Assembly: GCA_013399115.1 (NCBI GenBank)
Contig: VXAA01001094.1
Location: 20,956 to 84,955 of the forward strand
Direction of reading: 5' to 3'
DNA from: Anseranas semipalmata
Taxonomy: Eukaryota > Chordata > Aves > Anseriformes > Anseranatidae
DNA length: 64,000 bases
Shown here: in pieces, positions 1 through 12,998 of the stretch
Numbering within the stretch: position 1 is the first letter of the stretch
Layout of the letters: each line of letters begins with the position of its first letter
Made by a program: the position numbers and the translations under genes
Notes under the pieces: generated by a model
Databases searched by the model: none
Seen by the model: only the letters and a program-made list of their open reading frames with translations
Told to the model about the DNA's origin: nothing

Positions 1-464
1 AAAAATGTTTATATTTCCGATGTGGAAATCTACGGATCTCAACCAGGAGTTGCTTTGTCTTACCTTTGTGCAGCTCTCATCACCTCGGTGCAGTTCTCAG
101 ATGGGTGTGTTGTGCCTGGCACTCCTTCACAGCACACCTGAATGCTATTTTATGCACGAGTCAAATGGTAGCATGATTTCATAGGGCCTTGCAATCCTTT
201 GCTGAGTGGCCTTACAGATGAGCTGGGCAGCTGGGCTTCTGGAAGTTTGTTCAAAACTATTCAGGAGTTTGTTAGTTGCTGTGGGAAGGTTAGAAAGCAC
301 TGAAACATCTACGTGACACCTTGGTCTCCCTTCTGTTTTATATGTTCCACTTAAGACGGGCCAGAAGAATGAGTGCTTTGTGAGAGGGTGTTAAAGCTGG
401 TAAAATTGGAATCCCTAAACACCTAGCTTTTTTTTTTCCTGCTTGTTGTAGGTAAAAAGGCTCG

Positions 465-465
465 G

Positions 466-496
<31 letters not shown>
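465..496. repeat. (TTTTG)n pentanucleotide microsatellite
   Basis: About six consecutive TTTTG units ending in a T run. Simple-sequence repeat in non-coding DNA; probably length-polymorphic. Confidence 0.9.
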
Positions 497-498
<2 letters not shown>

Positions 499-1225
499 GC
501 AGGGGAAAAAGTCTCCTGGAGATAGGAAACCACTCAGAAGTTACTGTTGAGGCAGCTGTATATTGTCCATTTTTTACAGCAGTCAGATGGTCTGTGGTTC
601 TATGAAAATGGCATTATTTAGAAACAAGAGGGGTATATGACTGGTTGAGTACTTAGACATAGGGTCTGAAATGCTGAATAACCGCAATTCCAGCTAACTT
701 CACAAGGAACGCTTCTGGAAACGGCTCTTGATGCACTGGGTACAAAGCACTACAAGTGCGGGTAAATAGTTCTCTAAAATATTTTGGCACACTGAGAAAA
801 CTTCAGTGAGTGCTACTTGGAAGCTGAGCACTTGACTTTTCGTGGCTAAGATCAGTTTAAATAGGTGGGTTTTTCTTCCTTCTGTGTGCATGAGAGAGGG
901 GAACAGAAGGGCAAGTGAAAAAAACAGAGGAAAGACCTCGCTGCTGACTTGGGAGACGTGTTTGACCTTCTTAGCCTTATGCGCTTGTCTGTGGTTTCCA
1001 GCCAAAGGCTCTCACTTTGAGAGAGCCTTGCTTCTCGTGCTGAACTATTTTTTGACGCAGTGAATGAATGCAATATGTTAACACTCCTGTAAGTCCCAGA
1101 ATTGCTTGGCTGCCCCTTGCCCTGCCTGCCTCATACTGGCTGAAAAGGTACCATTGTTTGTTCTGCAAACAGTGGGTGATGTTTGTTTCCAAGGTGACTG
1201 TGGCTCTGTTGCTGCCCTCTAATAC

Positions 1226-1243
1226 AAAAAAAAAAAAAAAAAA
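1226..1243. repeat. poly(A) tract, 18 A
   Basis: Uninterrupted A run. No target-site duplication or retrotransposed body is evident next to it, so it is annotated only as a homopolymer. Confidence 0.9.
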
Positions 1244-1775
1244 TTGGCTTTAAACACCTGAGAGCATCCCACTGTCACCAGAGACGGTGGGAGGGAGGAA
1301 AGAGCTGTTTGGTATAGCTCTCTGGGCTGTTTATTAGCTTAAAGACGAAGAAAATGTCAGTAATCTAAGAAGTGGCGATGCATATATTTGGTTAATGCTG
1401 CAAAACATTATTCCTAAATAGTATAGTACACAGGTACAGCTATTGAAACACTTGATTATTTCTAAGGATGTATGTCTTTGAGGAGAAGAAGTTAATACGA
1501 ACTGAAGGTCTCTCAAACATGCTAGTCAAATATTAGTTGTAGTTTCAGTTTACAGTAGTAATACTCTGCTTTTTCAGTTATTTAAATGAGAGCATTTTTC
1601 GAAGACTTTGCTCAAACAAGGATGTATTAACTTCCTAAAAGGAAAGCTGGAAGGGAAAATTCAGTAGTTCTGCTAGACTTGTAGGTTTTCAGATTGTTTT
1701 GGAAAACGATTATTTGGCAACAAATTATGCATCCCTCAGAAAGAAAACCCCAATAATCGCTTTTGTGTATTCTTG

Positions 1776-1792
1776 GATTCCATGATTCTATG
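1776..1792 (+). repeat. possible CR1-like LINE 3' tail remnant
   Basis: The short sequence GATTCCATGATTCTATG resembles the 8-bp ATTCTATG units that end avian CR1 retrotransposons. No recognisable CR1 body lies upstream, so this is either a badly decayed end or coincidence. Confidence 0.25.
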
Positions 1793-1923
1793 CATATGAT
1801 ACTCAGTATAGTGCTTTATTTCTAAGTGTTTAGATGGATGGATTAGAAAGATTTCACAGTGCTCTCCCTGTGCTGCCTGCCCATCTACTGATATATCTGT
1901 TTAGTATGGGGGGGGTGAGTTGG

Positions 1924-1939
1924 AAAAAAAAAAAAAAAA
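1924..1939. repeat. poly(A) tract, 16 A
   Basis: Homopolymer run in non-coding DNA, followed by a second short A run. Confidence 0.9.
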
Positions 1940-4610
1940 CAGAAAAAAACTTTTTTTAATTGGTCATGGATGCTGCTAGCAGAACTTTGCCTTCCTCCCC
2001 ATCGGGTTTAGTACAGTTCATACGCAGGTTTCAGTAAACATTAACCACTTTTATCAGGGCTCGCAGCATGTTGAATGGTTAGCAAAGAGCATGTACTGAG
2101 AGAGACAGAGAAAATGAACAAGTCCAAGGTCAAAAGGATGGTAGATTTTCCTTTAGTAAATGCGGGGTGAAGAAGTTGACAACACTTTGTGGAAAAAGAA
2201 GGTCTGTGTGAAAAATCTGGTTCTTGTCCTTCAGCTTTTGTCCGGGTGAAAGCACTTGGGGGTACTGCAAGGAGGATGCGCATCATCGGTATTTTTCTGC
2301 TCTGGTGAGGTGATCAGAAGACATCGGCTCTCTTCACACTCGTACTGACTGGCAACATGAACTCCTCATGACTTGGATCAAGCCAGAGCAGAGTATGGTC
2401 TTTGCTATCGCTGTCACATCTCTATATGGGCCTGCTCCTGCCCAGCATCAGCAGAACTTCCATTGGCTTCAGCAGCGTGCAGCTGAGCACAGGCAGCAAG
2501 AGATCATAATTTCCTCCCTTCCCTGCCTGCATGAGGCAATGATACAAAGCCATCCTGATTAAGAAGAGTTGGTTAAGAAACTGTGTGGTTTAGCAACCTG
2601 CCTCACCTTTCTTTCTCTTGGGTGACTTGGATGTTTATTGCTTTTGAGGGGTGCAGCGCTACTAATTTTGCTGCAGAGTGATTTGCTGTAGTGATTAAAA
2701 AATAGTTGATCAGCTTAGCAATGAAAATGGGGAAAATTGCAGTTAATTAAATGGTTTTGAGGTGAGGTGTGAAAGGAAGCATTTTGAAAAGAGCGTGTGA
2801 CCTGCCTTAATGAACTTTGTTGAAACGTCTGATGCTACTGTTCAAATTCTAAGTTATTTTTAATTGTGCAAATCAACATATCCTGTCCCTCCTAACTCCA
2901 GTCAAATAACGTTTTGCAAAAGAAGGAAGCAGCAGCGTTCACCTGCGTGTTTCCTAGAAGATAAAATCATTGAAAGGCTGTACCTCACTGGAAAAACACA
3001 GATTTACTTAAATGACACATCAAACACACAAGAAATCCAAACAGTCTGTGGATGATCTGACAGTAGTTTGAGAAACACCCTCTGCTGCATGCCCCTCAAA
3101 TAAGAAACGTGTGCGCACAGTTAAAAATCTCATCTTTGTGGTGACACAGATGATTCAGTGCAGGAAACGAGAGGAATCTCATTCAGCAGCTAAGCATTTG
3201 TGGGGCGGGGGTGTGAGGAGGTCATGGTGTGCAGCACACCCGGCTAGAAAGCTTCGGGCTCCTTTCTCTCTTGAATTTTCTGCTGATTTGAATCAGCGTT
3301 GGTGCGAGAGGCAAATCCCTTCCTGTTCGTCCTACCTGGAGCAGCTGAGAGATCAAAGAAAGACGAGAAGGGAATCTCCTGCTGTTGCATTTTTTTTTTT
3401 AAATTTTAACTACAGCTCCTAGCCATCCCACTCAAAGCTGTCCCCCGTAACGGGAGGTGCGGGGGTTCGAGCCCTGGTGCCTGGGCTCCTGCTGCAGCTG
3501 AGCTGCGGGTAGCTGGGCCAGTGCACAGCGGAGGCCACTGCTGGTGGCCCGAGTCCTTCCTCCTCTGGTGGCTGCACATCCTGCCCTGTGCTGGTGGTGG
3601 CAGAGGAAGAGGAGCTTTAGATGCAGGCTTGCAGTTGCAGCCTCTTGGAAGATGCCGTCGTTCGTCTAAATATAAAATATGGACTGTGGTTTCGGTCTTA
3701 AATATTTGTGGGATTTTAACAAACCACTACAAACAAACAAACAGCAGCAAAAAGTGTCACATTTAAGGCAGGATTTACTTTTTATTTTTCTTTTGCAAGG
3801 TAGTGTGGAGACTTGTATTCTGTGACTCAGTGTTCAAAGGGAAGACATTTCTCAATTTGAGAACTTCTTTGTTCATCTCTTATTCACAAACTTCCCCTAA
3901 AGAGCTTTATCTTACAGTTTTTCAGGAGGCTGGGATGTAATTTTCTTTTTAACTACGTTGACATTCTTCCACAGCTTTCCAGGTGTTTTCGCATCCCTCT
4001 CCAAAGCTTAAAAAAAAAAAAAAAACTCCCTTCCTTTCCTAATAAGTAGATCATGTGTGGTATTAGGAGCCTTTGTAAAGTCTGCAGAGGGAAAAAAAGA
4101 TTGTATGGGCAACTTGAATTCTAAAATATATTCATTTGTACTAAGGGCAAGTTTAATGGGAACTTGTACAAAACACTACATGTGTGTAAACTTTTGCCTT
4201 GCCTGGAAACTGACCAAGGAACAAAGTAGGGAAGATGATTTTTAGGTTGTTTTAATGCCTCTGCAAAGGCATTTGCAGTTTTGTAGCTGCTGTAGGTCCT
4301 CCGCTGATAACCAGCATTAATGAAGTGGCTTTTCATGCAGTTTTATTGAAATTATTTATGCAAATACAGTGCGAATTTTATTGCAATAGCAATTATTTGC
4401 AACGCACAGTTGGTAAACAAAAGCATTACCATTCATTCTCCCGTGCCTTGATAGCTCGCAGAAAGCCAGCTCGGTTCTCTCCGCTCTAGCTGGCTGTGCG
4501 TGCTCCCAGCTTTTATTCCCTGTCTCCAGCAAACCCACAGGTTTTGTCTGCTCATAGCACTGAGGTACAGGAAGGGCTCACTCTTGAAGAGCCACTCATC
4601 CTGTTCTGCC

Positions 4611-4643
4611 TTTTTTTTTTTTTTTTTTTTTTGTTTTTTTTTT
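4611..4643. repeat. poly(T) tract interrupted by one G
   Basis: 22 T, one G, then 10 T. Simple repeat; a likely place for assembly length error. Confidence 0.9.
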
Positions 4644-4968
4644 AAAGCGCTGTGGAAAAATACATGTGCTGTCAGTCTGTGAGACCACAGTCCTGTTCCC
4701 CTCTGAAATTGTTTCATGAAAGGTTCTCAAAGAACAGTTAGGTACGCTGTGGGCAGGAAGAATTACATGTGTGTCCCTTCTTAGATACCCTTGCAGAGGC
4801 TTCAGTGCATGAGCACTCTCTTAAATCTCTGATGTACCAAGTCTTTTGATAACATCGTGTAGGGACTTGCTCTGTCAGCTGTTACCAAAAATTTGTCCTC
4901 TGTCCTTCAGCTGGGCCTCCCTTGTCTGGGGAAGACATCTCTTTGCCCCGTAACTACTGTGTTCAGGT

Positions 4969-5856
4969 TTGACTTGCCACAAAATCTTTGGTCTGCCAGT
5001 GAGATGTGAGAAACCTCTGTGCTGTGCAAGCGCTCGCAGAAGACACGGTGGATGCCCTACCGCAGCCTTGGGGCAGCCAAGAGTGGTTGGTGAGACATTT
5101 TTCGTTTCCTATCAACGTGTAGGCAGGCCTCAGTTCATTTCTCCTCTTACAGAAACTCTCACTGGCTTTCCCACTGAACTCCAGTTACAGTCTGTGATTT
5201 GGGGCTGGTTTTTAATGGCCAATCTCAGTAGAACAGAGGAGGTCGTATTTATTAATACGCTGTACTTCTTAGTTGCCATTTGGGGACACTTCTGTGTCGA
5301 CTTGTGTGGGTGTCTCACGCATCTGAGGTTCAGGCAGGATTCGACTTCAGGCGCTGGCTGCATCTGGGGCAGGCGATGGTGCCGCGTCCTGGGCCGAGGG
5401 CGGACTGTATGGCATCGTCCCATCCTGCAGCAGGACCTGGGCATCCCTGGGCCCTGTCCGCACACAGGGACGTCCCCGGATTTCGGGAATGCACCAGTTT
5501 CACCCACAGCTTGCACCTGGCGGCCTTCTGGCCGGGAGCACCTCAGAGTGGGAAGTGGTAGAGCCTGGGACAAGCGCTTCCTGTGGGAGCCCCTCTCAGG
5601 GCTGCCACCCCGGCAGGGTTTCTCCATCCTGTGGCTTGTTGACGGACACCCAGGCCTGGTGAATCCTCCAGGCAGGCTACATGGGGGCCGGTGGCCCATC
5701 GTAAGGTGGCAGCGGGCACAGGGAGGTTCCCAGCGCACGCCGAAGCCGCCGGTCTGCCCAGCCGAGAGGCCTGGATTGCTTCCGTCCTGCAGCTCTGGAG
5801 CAGGGCCTTACGTTCAAAGCACTAATGACTTCCTCGTTAGGACCCAGACTCTTTAA
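4969..5856. other. GC-rich open stretch, probably non-coding
   Basis: A 295-codon open frame runs on the + strand and a 202-codon frame overlaps it on the - strand (5130-5738). Both depend on the GC-rich, CpG-containing block at about 5280-5760, where stop codons are rare. The translation is rich in Arg, Gly, Pro and Trp with no recognisable domain, and no splice or promoter evidence marks it as a gene. I regard it as a GC-rich non-coding block; a regulatory role is possible. Confidence 0.5.
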
Positions 5857-7537
5857 ATTTTTATTAAAGGGATTGTCTGTGCTGACATTTAGCTGTTACC
5901 AGATGTTGGCTTTTAGTTACCAGTGTGGAGGTGGCATAGCTAATAAAGGCAAGGGTAAGAAACTTGTGTGAAACCGACTGTCAGATGCAGCTTTGTGTGC
6001 TGCAGCCTGCGTGATGTCTGTCGCGTCTTCATGGGCCAGTGTTCTACAAGAAAGCCATTTTTTTTTTGTTTCTTCCTTTTCTTCTATACTCTTGACTGGC
6101 CAAGTGTTTTCCAAGTGCTTGTCTTTTTCAGGTGGCGTTGCTCTTTTGTTAGACGCTGGCTAACGCAGTAAGAGCGCAAAGGTAACTCAATGGCAGTTTG
6201 TTTTTTTCCTTATATTTTGGTATTTCTTCTGCACATAACTTTCCTGTAGATCATACTTCTCCCCCTCAACCTCTTTTCACCATACCCTCCCTCAGAAAAT
6301 GTCAGCAACCGATTGTTTCCTTTGCAGAGCTTAGAGCCCCTAGACAGAGGCTTTTCCAGTTTTATGAATGCACCATTTGTTGCTGAGGGCACAACTGTTC
6401 GATATAACTGGCTGCATCCCACTCTGCTTGGGACCAGCATGCACTACAGCCAGTCTGTGCATAAACCAGATTTTTGTATTAAATGGCACCATTTTGTCCA
6501 CAGCAGCAGTCTGTCTGTCTTTTGTGTGTGCGCGTGTGAGACTTGCAGCTTTCAGATGCAAAATGTATAAAGAACAGCAGTTTTGCAGAAATATGTGTTA
6601 CTCAGTGAGCGTGCATTTCCATTTTAAGGTTTATTTTTCCTAGGGAGTTCCTGATGAGTGATACTTCTTCATTATTTTGTGTAGGCGGCCCAAGGCAAAA
6701 ACAAGTTTTTAAATATTTTATAAAATGGATTCAGGGTATAACATTACCAATGTAGTAGTGTTATTAGGGACACACTCAACTATAACTTCAATGTAAATGC
6801 ATTTAGCACGTTGAAAGCATATGTGCTCATTTACGTTTTATTCTGTGTCATCAGCCCACTGTATTTCCCCTCCCACCCCCTTATTTTGTTACGTGCTGTA
6901 GGGTCGGGGACTGCATAGATGTACGGAATTAAAGACTCTGTGCTTCACGTGTTCGGCTATGTCTAGGAAACGGCACCCAATGTGAAACCCGGTGCTCTTC
7001 CTTCCTGCCTTCCCCAATTACCCTGCTTCCAAGGTCAGCCCAGGGCTGAGTGGGTGCCGTGCTGTTTGGTTGTCTTCCCTCCATCCTTCCCCTTCTCCCC
7101 TTAAAAGCAGCTTTTTGAAAGTGCAATCCCTGTGAAGCAGTGAGGCTCTGGCCCCAGCAGTTACGTCGCAGCTTAGCCCACACTGCCTGCCTCATTTGCC
7201 TCAACGCCAGGAGTTTTTCTGGGAAGCAAAGAGCGCTGCTTCCCCCATCTCTCCGCTTGCGCACCTGTTGAGTGCCCCCAGCACATAAGAACACCTCCAG
7301 AGCAGCCCCGCCACCTTGAAGATCACCCCCTTGTACATCAGTAAAAATGCTTGCCCTGCTCCATCTTCATGGTATTTAAGAAATGGGGAAAACTGGAAGC
7401 ACCCCTAATATTCCTGCTTGTAAGAAGGCAATGGTGCAGAAGATGAGGATTCCCCATCTCACCCTCCTTTGGGTAATCCAAACGAGTCTGAGCATTGGGC
7501 AGGCTCGCCTGAAATGTAATAATCCCTCCACCGAAAA

Positions 7538-7565
7538 GAAATAATAATAATAATAATAAAAAAAA
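7538..7565. repeat. (AAT)n trinucleotide microsatellite
   Basis: About seven AAT units followed by an A run. Confidence 0.9.
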
Positions 7566-10376
7566 GTACAGCTTTGCAGCCTTTCTGTGGAGGTTTCCAC
7601 CACCCCCCTCTCACCATGTTCCTCTATATATTCACTGCCCACATAATGTTACCCACGGGAAGAGGGTGGGAGGGGGAAGCTTGTTCTCTTTCATGTGACT
7701 GCAGCACAGTTAATAGTTGTAGCAGACTTCAGGCGCTCGCGTGACCAAAGGGATCGATCAGATTCGTTTCTAGTAAGCGGAGGGAAATTTTTCAGGCACA
7801 TCTTCGTGTCTCAGCTTCCTAGCAGATCAGGGAAGGAGCCAGATCTGCTTTCCCTGTGATTGCTCATTTGTGAGGAGCTGGCTAGCGTATAGCGCACAGA
7901 GACAAAGGCTGCCCTGGCCTGAAAAGCCCCCAAAGACAAGTAAATGCATCTGTAAAACTCTGTTTGAGTTACAGGCTTGCGTGCATCTCGCGCTCCATCT
8001 CTCCCTCCACTGCCTCAAAAAAGGGCTGGCAAAATAGTTTGATAAAATGCATCAAGTGCTAAACTGTTGATATGATTAAAAAAAAAAAGAAGAGGAAGAA
8101 GAGTCTTAGCTCAAGCATATGTCTCCAGCACTTTAATCTTCTATGGGTTGCATACTTGCTGTGGGAGTGGAAGGGGATGTTGCAGGCTTACTTTCAGTGT
8201 ACTTAGAAACATTTCCCACAGCATGAAAACTCCCCGGAAAACATGTGAAACAACTGACTGGAAACCAGGACATTTCTTATGCCCAGCACTCATTGCTCTG
8301 AGGGATTTGCTGTGCTCTGAAGGTCATTTAATAATCTTTCTTCTTTGTTGGTTTCTTTCAGCGTATTTCACGCATGCTGCTGTTGCGATCGAGTTGTGTG
8401 TGTGCTGCTGAGTTTTTAGGGGTCTGTGTTTCCCTACCGTGTTTTTGCCCCTGGTTCTTTTGTCACCGCGCTCCCATGATTAATACGTCTGTTGCTTAAA
8501 ATGGCTACTGAGCAAGACCACGTTCTTGCCATCAGTTAGGAACTGCTCAGCCCGTGTCAAAACCACCCCACACAGCTTTGAGTTGATGCCTGTGTTGCTT
8601 AGCAGGTGTATTTCTGATCTTCAGGCTGTCCATTAACCCTGTGAATACTGTACACAATGAAGAAAGAAATCTGCTGCAGTGATGAAAGCATGTCCTGATG
8701 CTGCGATCGCTGCTGCTGCCCCCGCACCACGCTCTGGTTAGATTTTCGTGGCCTGCCGTCTTTTGGGTGTGTGGTTTGGGGTTGTTTCTTTTTTTTTTTT
8801 TTATTTTTGTTCCCCCACCCCCTTACCGCTTTGCATAGTTTTTGTTTTCGAGGTGCTGCAGAAGCTGCTAAGGTAGAAAAGCAGCGAGGAAGGCGGGAAG
8901 TCTGGCGCTTGAGGGCTGGCGGTCCTGACGAGTTGATAAGGAAGATCCAGTTCCCTATAATACAGAAGCTGTGTGTCCAGTTTCAGCCTGCGACGGGCTC
9001 GGCGTTCTGTTTTCTGGCGTCTCCTTTCCGTGGGCCGATGTTTGTGCTGGAGCGCGATGGAGTGTGAACGGTGTCGGAGCAGAGAAGGGGCTGCAGCTTG
9101 GCTCTGGCTGCCAAAAAAAAAAAAAAGAAACCCAGACCAACAAAACGAGAGTTAAACGAAACATACCGCAAAACAGGTTAGGCAGGACTCTGAAGCCAGA
9201 TATGAACCTTCTCCTGTGCTTTAAGGCATCTTCAGTACACCCTCCTCCCTCTACCCTTTCAGGATTTTCCCCCCCCCTGTTATGAAATAGCCCTGCGCGG
9301 ACTCCCGGCTTGCATGCGGGGAGTTGCAGCGCGTGCTCGGCCGCTGCCAGCTGTTTCTTAGGAGGGAGAGGGTGCACTTGTCTGTGCCCATCATCCCGGC
9401 TCGCGCCTCTGCCTGCTTCGTGCCCGCTCCGGGTTTCTGCCCTTGCGAAGGGCCCGAGCCGAGAAGTAGCGGGGGAGGAAGAGAAGCAAGGAGATGGGGA
9501 ATGCTGGCGGGTGGAGCTTGCCGGGCTGATACTCCCCGTAGTTAATCATTACTTGCAGCATAACCTGTTCCTGCCTTCTAGAGGTTTCACTGGCACCCGC
9601 GGCCAGGAGCGTATGAGGAGCGTGTGACAAAGTGCTTTCCGAGCGAGACAGCTTGCCTTGCAGCAGCAAGCCCAGCGCCTAATACAAGACATCATTTCTC
9701 CTGTAACATGTTTATGCCTAATCGCTCAGTAAACATACCATATATAGTCTGGTTCGTGCTCGCTATAACACCCTGCTGCAAGGCGACTTCGCTAGTACCG
9801 CGCAGATTCCTTAGCTCCTGGTAACCGGCTGACAAATAGGATGTTGCCATATGTAATATAAATATTCCCCACAACTGTTTTTTTTTTTTATAGTCCTGCC
9901 CATACAGCATAAAGCATGTGTTTCTGACCATGACAGTCTCAAGTCTGGCGCTTTGAAAAACGAAGAGGATCAGACAAAACAAGTTGCCTTATCAAAGGAT
10001 GGACCGGGTCCCAAGCGTGCACTGTTGTTGCAGAGTAAAGATGCTGCTCTTGCCATAAATGTCAGACGAAGCTCATATTTATGAATCAGCGGTTCAGCGG
10101 CTCTTTCTGAATTTTGTTCTTTTTTCCCCTCTCTCTACTTCAAATATCTGTTGCCTCCTAGGTGATGGGTCCCAAGCTCAAGCTATGATTCACTGAGAAC
10201 TTTCTCTTTTCATTCTAGCATCTTTCGTAGAATTTCTCTCCTTCCTCTTCCTCTGTACCCTCTTTTTGTTTACCCAGCACTAGTGGTGTACTCGGCACGG
10301 CAGAGGACGTGAAAAGCAGCACTGATGCTGGATTCACAGCTTTCTTAATCAGCTGTTACATGTGGATTGCTTTCAG

Positions 10377-10415
10377 CTTTTTTCTTTTTTTTTTCCTTTT
10401 CCTTTTTTTTTTTTA
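10377..10415. repeat. polypyrimidine tract
   Basis: A T/C-only stretch of about 39 bases dominated by T. Low-complexity sequence with no exon recognised after it. Confidence 0.8.
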
Positions 10416-12962
10416 ACATTGTGTAATGACTTCAGTAACGTTATGACTCTTTCTGTGCTAGCAGAAGTGGTTTGGGAAAAGGAGATGAAGCCTGTCTGCC
10501 TGAACTGGGGAAGGTTTTGCTTGCCTTTTGCCTGGTTCCCTGGTCTATGAGAAGACAGAGCAGTGGTGTGGACCCAGGATAACCTTGCACAAAGCTTTCT
10601 GTCTCTCTGCTTGGTGATGGCTGCTAGCGCCTGGTTCCAGCAGTTTAGTGAATGCCAGTGTCTCCTGTGCCACTGAGAAGGTTTCTGAATCAGAGGGGAT
10701 GCCCATTAGGTCGATACAGGTGGATTTTCCTTCGGTGGCCTGCTCCTCATTTAGGCAGAGCTCGCAGGAGAGGAGAGCTTGCAGCAGGGGAATGCTTAGG
10801 TGTTACATAAATGGACAGGGCATGCATTTCTCTGACTTGCCTCTCATTGGCCTCGTCAGAGTGAATTATGTCTGACCGCTTGGCAGTTAATTGGACCATC
10901 CTTCCCATTTCCTAAGCTGATAAGCCCCTCACTGTCTGCCTCAATCAGGCTTCTTTGTTTGAGAAGTTACTAATGCTGCAGAAGAAGAGAATAACTACTT
11001 TCCTATGCGGTGTAACCAAGTGAGGTGCTCTGATCATTTCACTGCTGTGATAAGTCGTGAAGATTCACCACGTCTCTTCAGCAAAATCCTTTCATAAGAA
11101 TTATTTGTACCATAACACCAGCGGGAGTTGGCAGGCAGGGAAAGTAGGTACAGCTGGTGTATTTACTACATGCCTTGTCACTTTTTGAAAGAATTGCATT
11201 TGTGTTTAAGGTATCCTGCGAGCAGCTTTATTCTGGCAGATCCTGGTAGCTGTGCGGAGTGCCGCTGGTGTCTGTAGTTGTCTGCCCATCGGGATCGGGT
11301 CTCAGGAACGGCTCCCTTTTGTCGCAGAGCCTTCAGACTGGGACCGTCTTCCTGATGAGTCTGGATGGTGCCTAGCTTAAAGTGGGTGTTGCCAGAAGGT
11401 GAGTAATAAATGATGATTAGTCGTCTCTGCTCTGTGGATGAGTTAGTATGAAAAAGCACTTGGCTAAAGGCTGTGCTTCAACAAGCTCATCAGAATTAAT
11501 CATGCAGGAGGCAGTAGTGTACCATCCCGAAGGCCTGGTTCTTGCGTCTCTGACGGGTTTTGTGTCGACTTCTGTGGATTTGCTACACCTGATTGCAGGA
11601 AAAACGTGGCTCCTCTTGTCTCCAGTGTTAAATGATATCAGTGCTACAGATTGCAAATGGGTCGAGTGATACAGAATTGTATGTACTAAGAGTAAACACT
11701 CTTGTGTTAGGTGGTTCAGTAACTTTTTTAGTGCAAAGGTTTGGTTAGGAACCTTGCAAGTATGCATCCTCGTGTTTGTACCTCTGAGTCTGTGATATGA
11801 ATGCATAGGAAAGATGCAAAGATACCAGTACTTGTGTGAAATTGTATCCTGAAGTTGAAAAGTCATTTTATTCTACAGGAAACCATTCATCTTTTGCTGT
11901 CAAAACTGTAAGTAAGTAGAAGGAGAAAACCTAAAGCTGTAGTGATTTTTAAAATAGTTTCCATTTTGAGTTTTCATATTGATTTGAGCAATGCATTGCA
12001 TCTGTTTGATCATACAGTTATTTCTAAAAACTTCTGAAAAGCAGGATTCATCACAGAAATCTTCCTTCTCCCCCCATCCTTCAACTATTTTGGGCAGCCT
12101 TCAGGGCCCTAAGCACACAAAGGGAGTATTGGAGGATGTGCTCCTTGCACAGAAATTGGAAGGACCGGGCTTTTTTGTTGTTTCTTTTCTTCCTTTTTTA
12201 AAAAAAGCTTTCCAAGGACGTTAAAGTACGCAGGGAAAATAAATGTTTGCGCATTGCATTGTGTGCCTGCATTTGTAGGTACACTCTGACCTCGGAAAGT
12301 GACCACCGGTTTATTTCTCGTTGTAACTCTTGAGTTTGTACTGTTGAGCCCCAGAATGTCCGCGGCGTAGGTGGAGGAAGAGGAAAGGAGGCACACACCG
12401 TCCATATGAATTCAAGCCACCCTCAGTGGTACTCAGGGGTAATTCACTCGTTATGTCAAAGAGAGGGCTGCGGTGAGCTGAACGTGGGGCCCAGTCAGCA
12501 GGATAAGATCTTGTGGAGAGGCTAAGGGAGGCAGGGGTTCAGAAGCCCCGCGTGTCCCACTGGCAGTGGCTGGATCTCCGTCCGCTCCTCCCAAGGACTT
12601 GCCATCAGGCCCCAGACAGCTAGCCGATGACTTCCCTTGCTGCGACATCCTTTACTAGCGTTTCTATTGCCTGACGTTCAAGATGGTGGGCTGAGAATCT
12701 GCATGTGGATTTTAAAGTTTTTGGAAGGGTGTGTGGGCTTTTTATCTTGTCTGAGCCTTAGTAAGGCTGGTAGGCAACAGCCAGTGAGGCCTTGCCATGT
12801 ACCAGGGGGTCCGTGGGCTGTGGTCTTTCTGAATGGACGTGAAGAGGAAGGAGGGGGAGGAGGTGTCCGTGTCCTAACAGAGTTGAAAAGGAAAAACTGG
12901 AAAACAAGGGACTTCTCACTCAAATGTTCTTGGAAGGAAAGATGCTGCGTGTGTGGTAGTTA

Positions 12963-12998
12963 ATGCAAATTGCACTCCGTGCGCATGGAAATGCAAAC
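12963..12998. promoter_or_regulatory. paired octamer (POU) motifs
   Basis: A perfect ATGCAAAT at 12963-12970 is followed 20 bases later by ATGCAAAC at 12991-12998 in the same orientation. Octamers bind POU-domain factors such as OCT1 and OCT4. The pairing is suggestive only; there is no conservation or occupancy evidence. Confidence 0.25.

Larger units (their letters stand above)
1..4968. other. non-coding DNA upstream of recognised RREB1 exons
   Basis: I see no exon with a recognisable protein and consistent splice sites here. The stretch has ordinary vertebrate intronic or intergenic composition with scattered homopolymer runs, listed separately. Open frames are at most about 100 codons and look like chance. 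It is probably part of a 5' intron of RREB1, because the first recognised coding exon at 33772 is internal, but the transcription start is not located. Confidence 0.6.

Noticed and set aside
2917..2960. Translation KRRKQQRSP resembling the RRKQ repressor motif found at the N-terminus of FOG and SALL proteins, considered as a first RREB1 coding exon
   Set aside because: No start codon precedes the motif as in those proteins, and no convincing splice signals place it in phase with the exon at 33772.
3440..3480. GGTTCGAGCCC, matching a tRNA/SINE internal B box
   Set aside because: The surrounding bases do not form a T-arm stem of five pairs, no A box or acceptor stem is found at the right distance, and no SINE body is recognisable.
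4969..5856. 295-codon open frame as a gene
   Set aside because: An overlapping 202-codon frame is open on the other strand, composition is GC-driven, and the translation has no recognisable domain.
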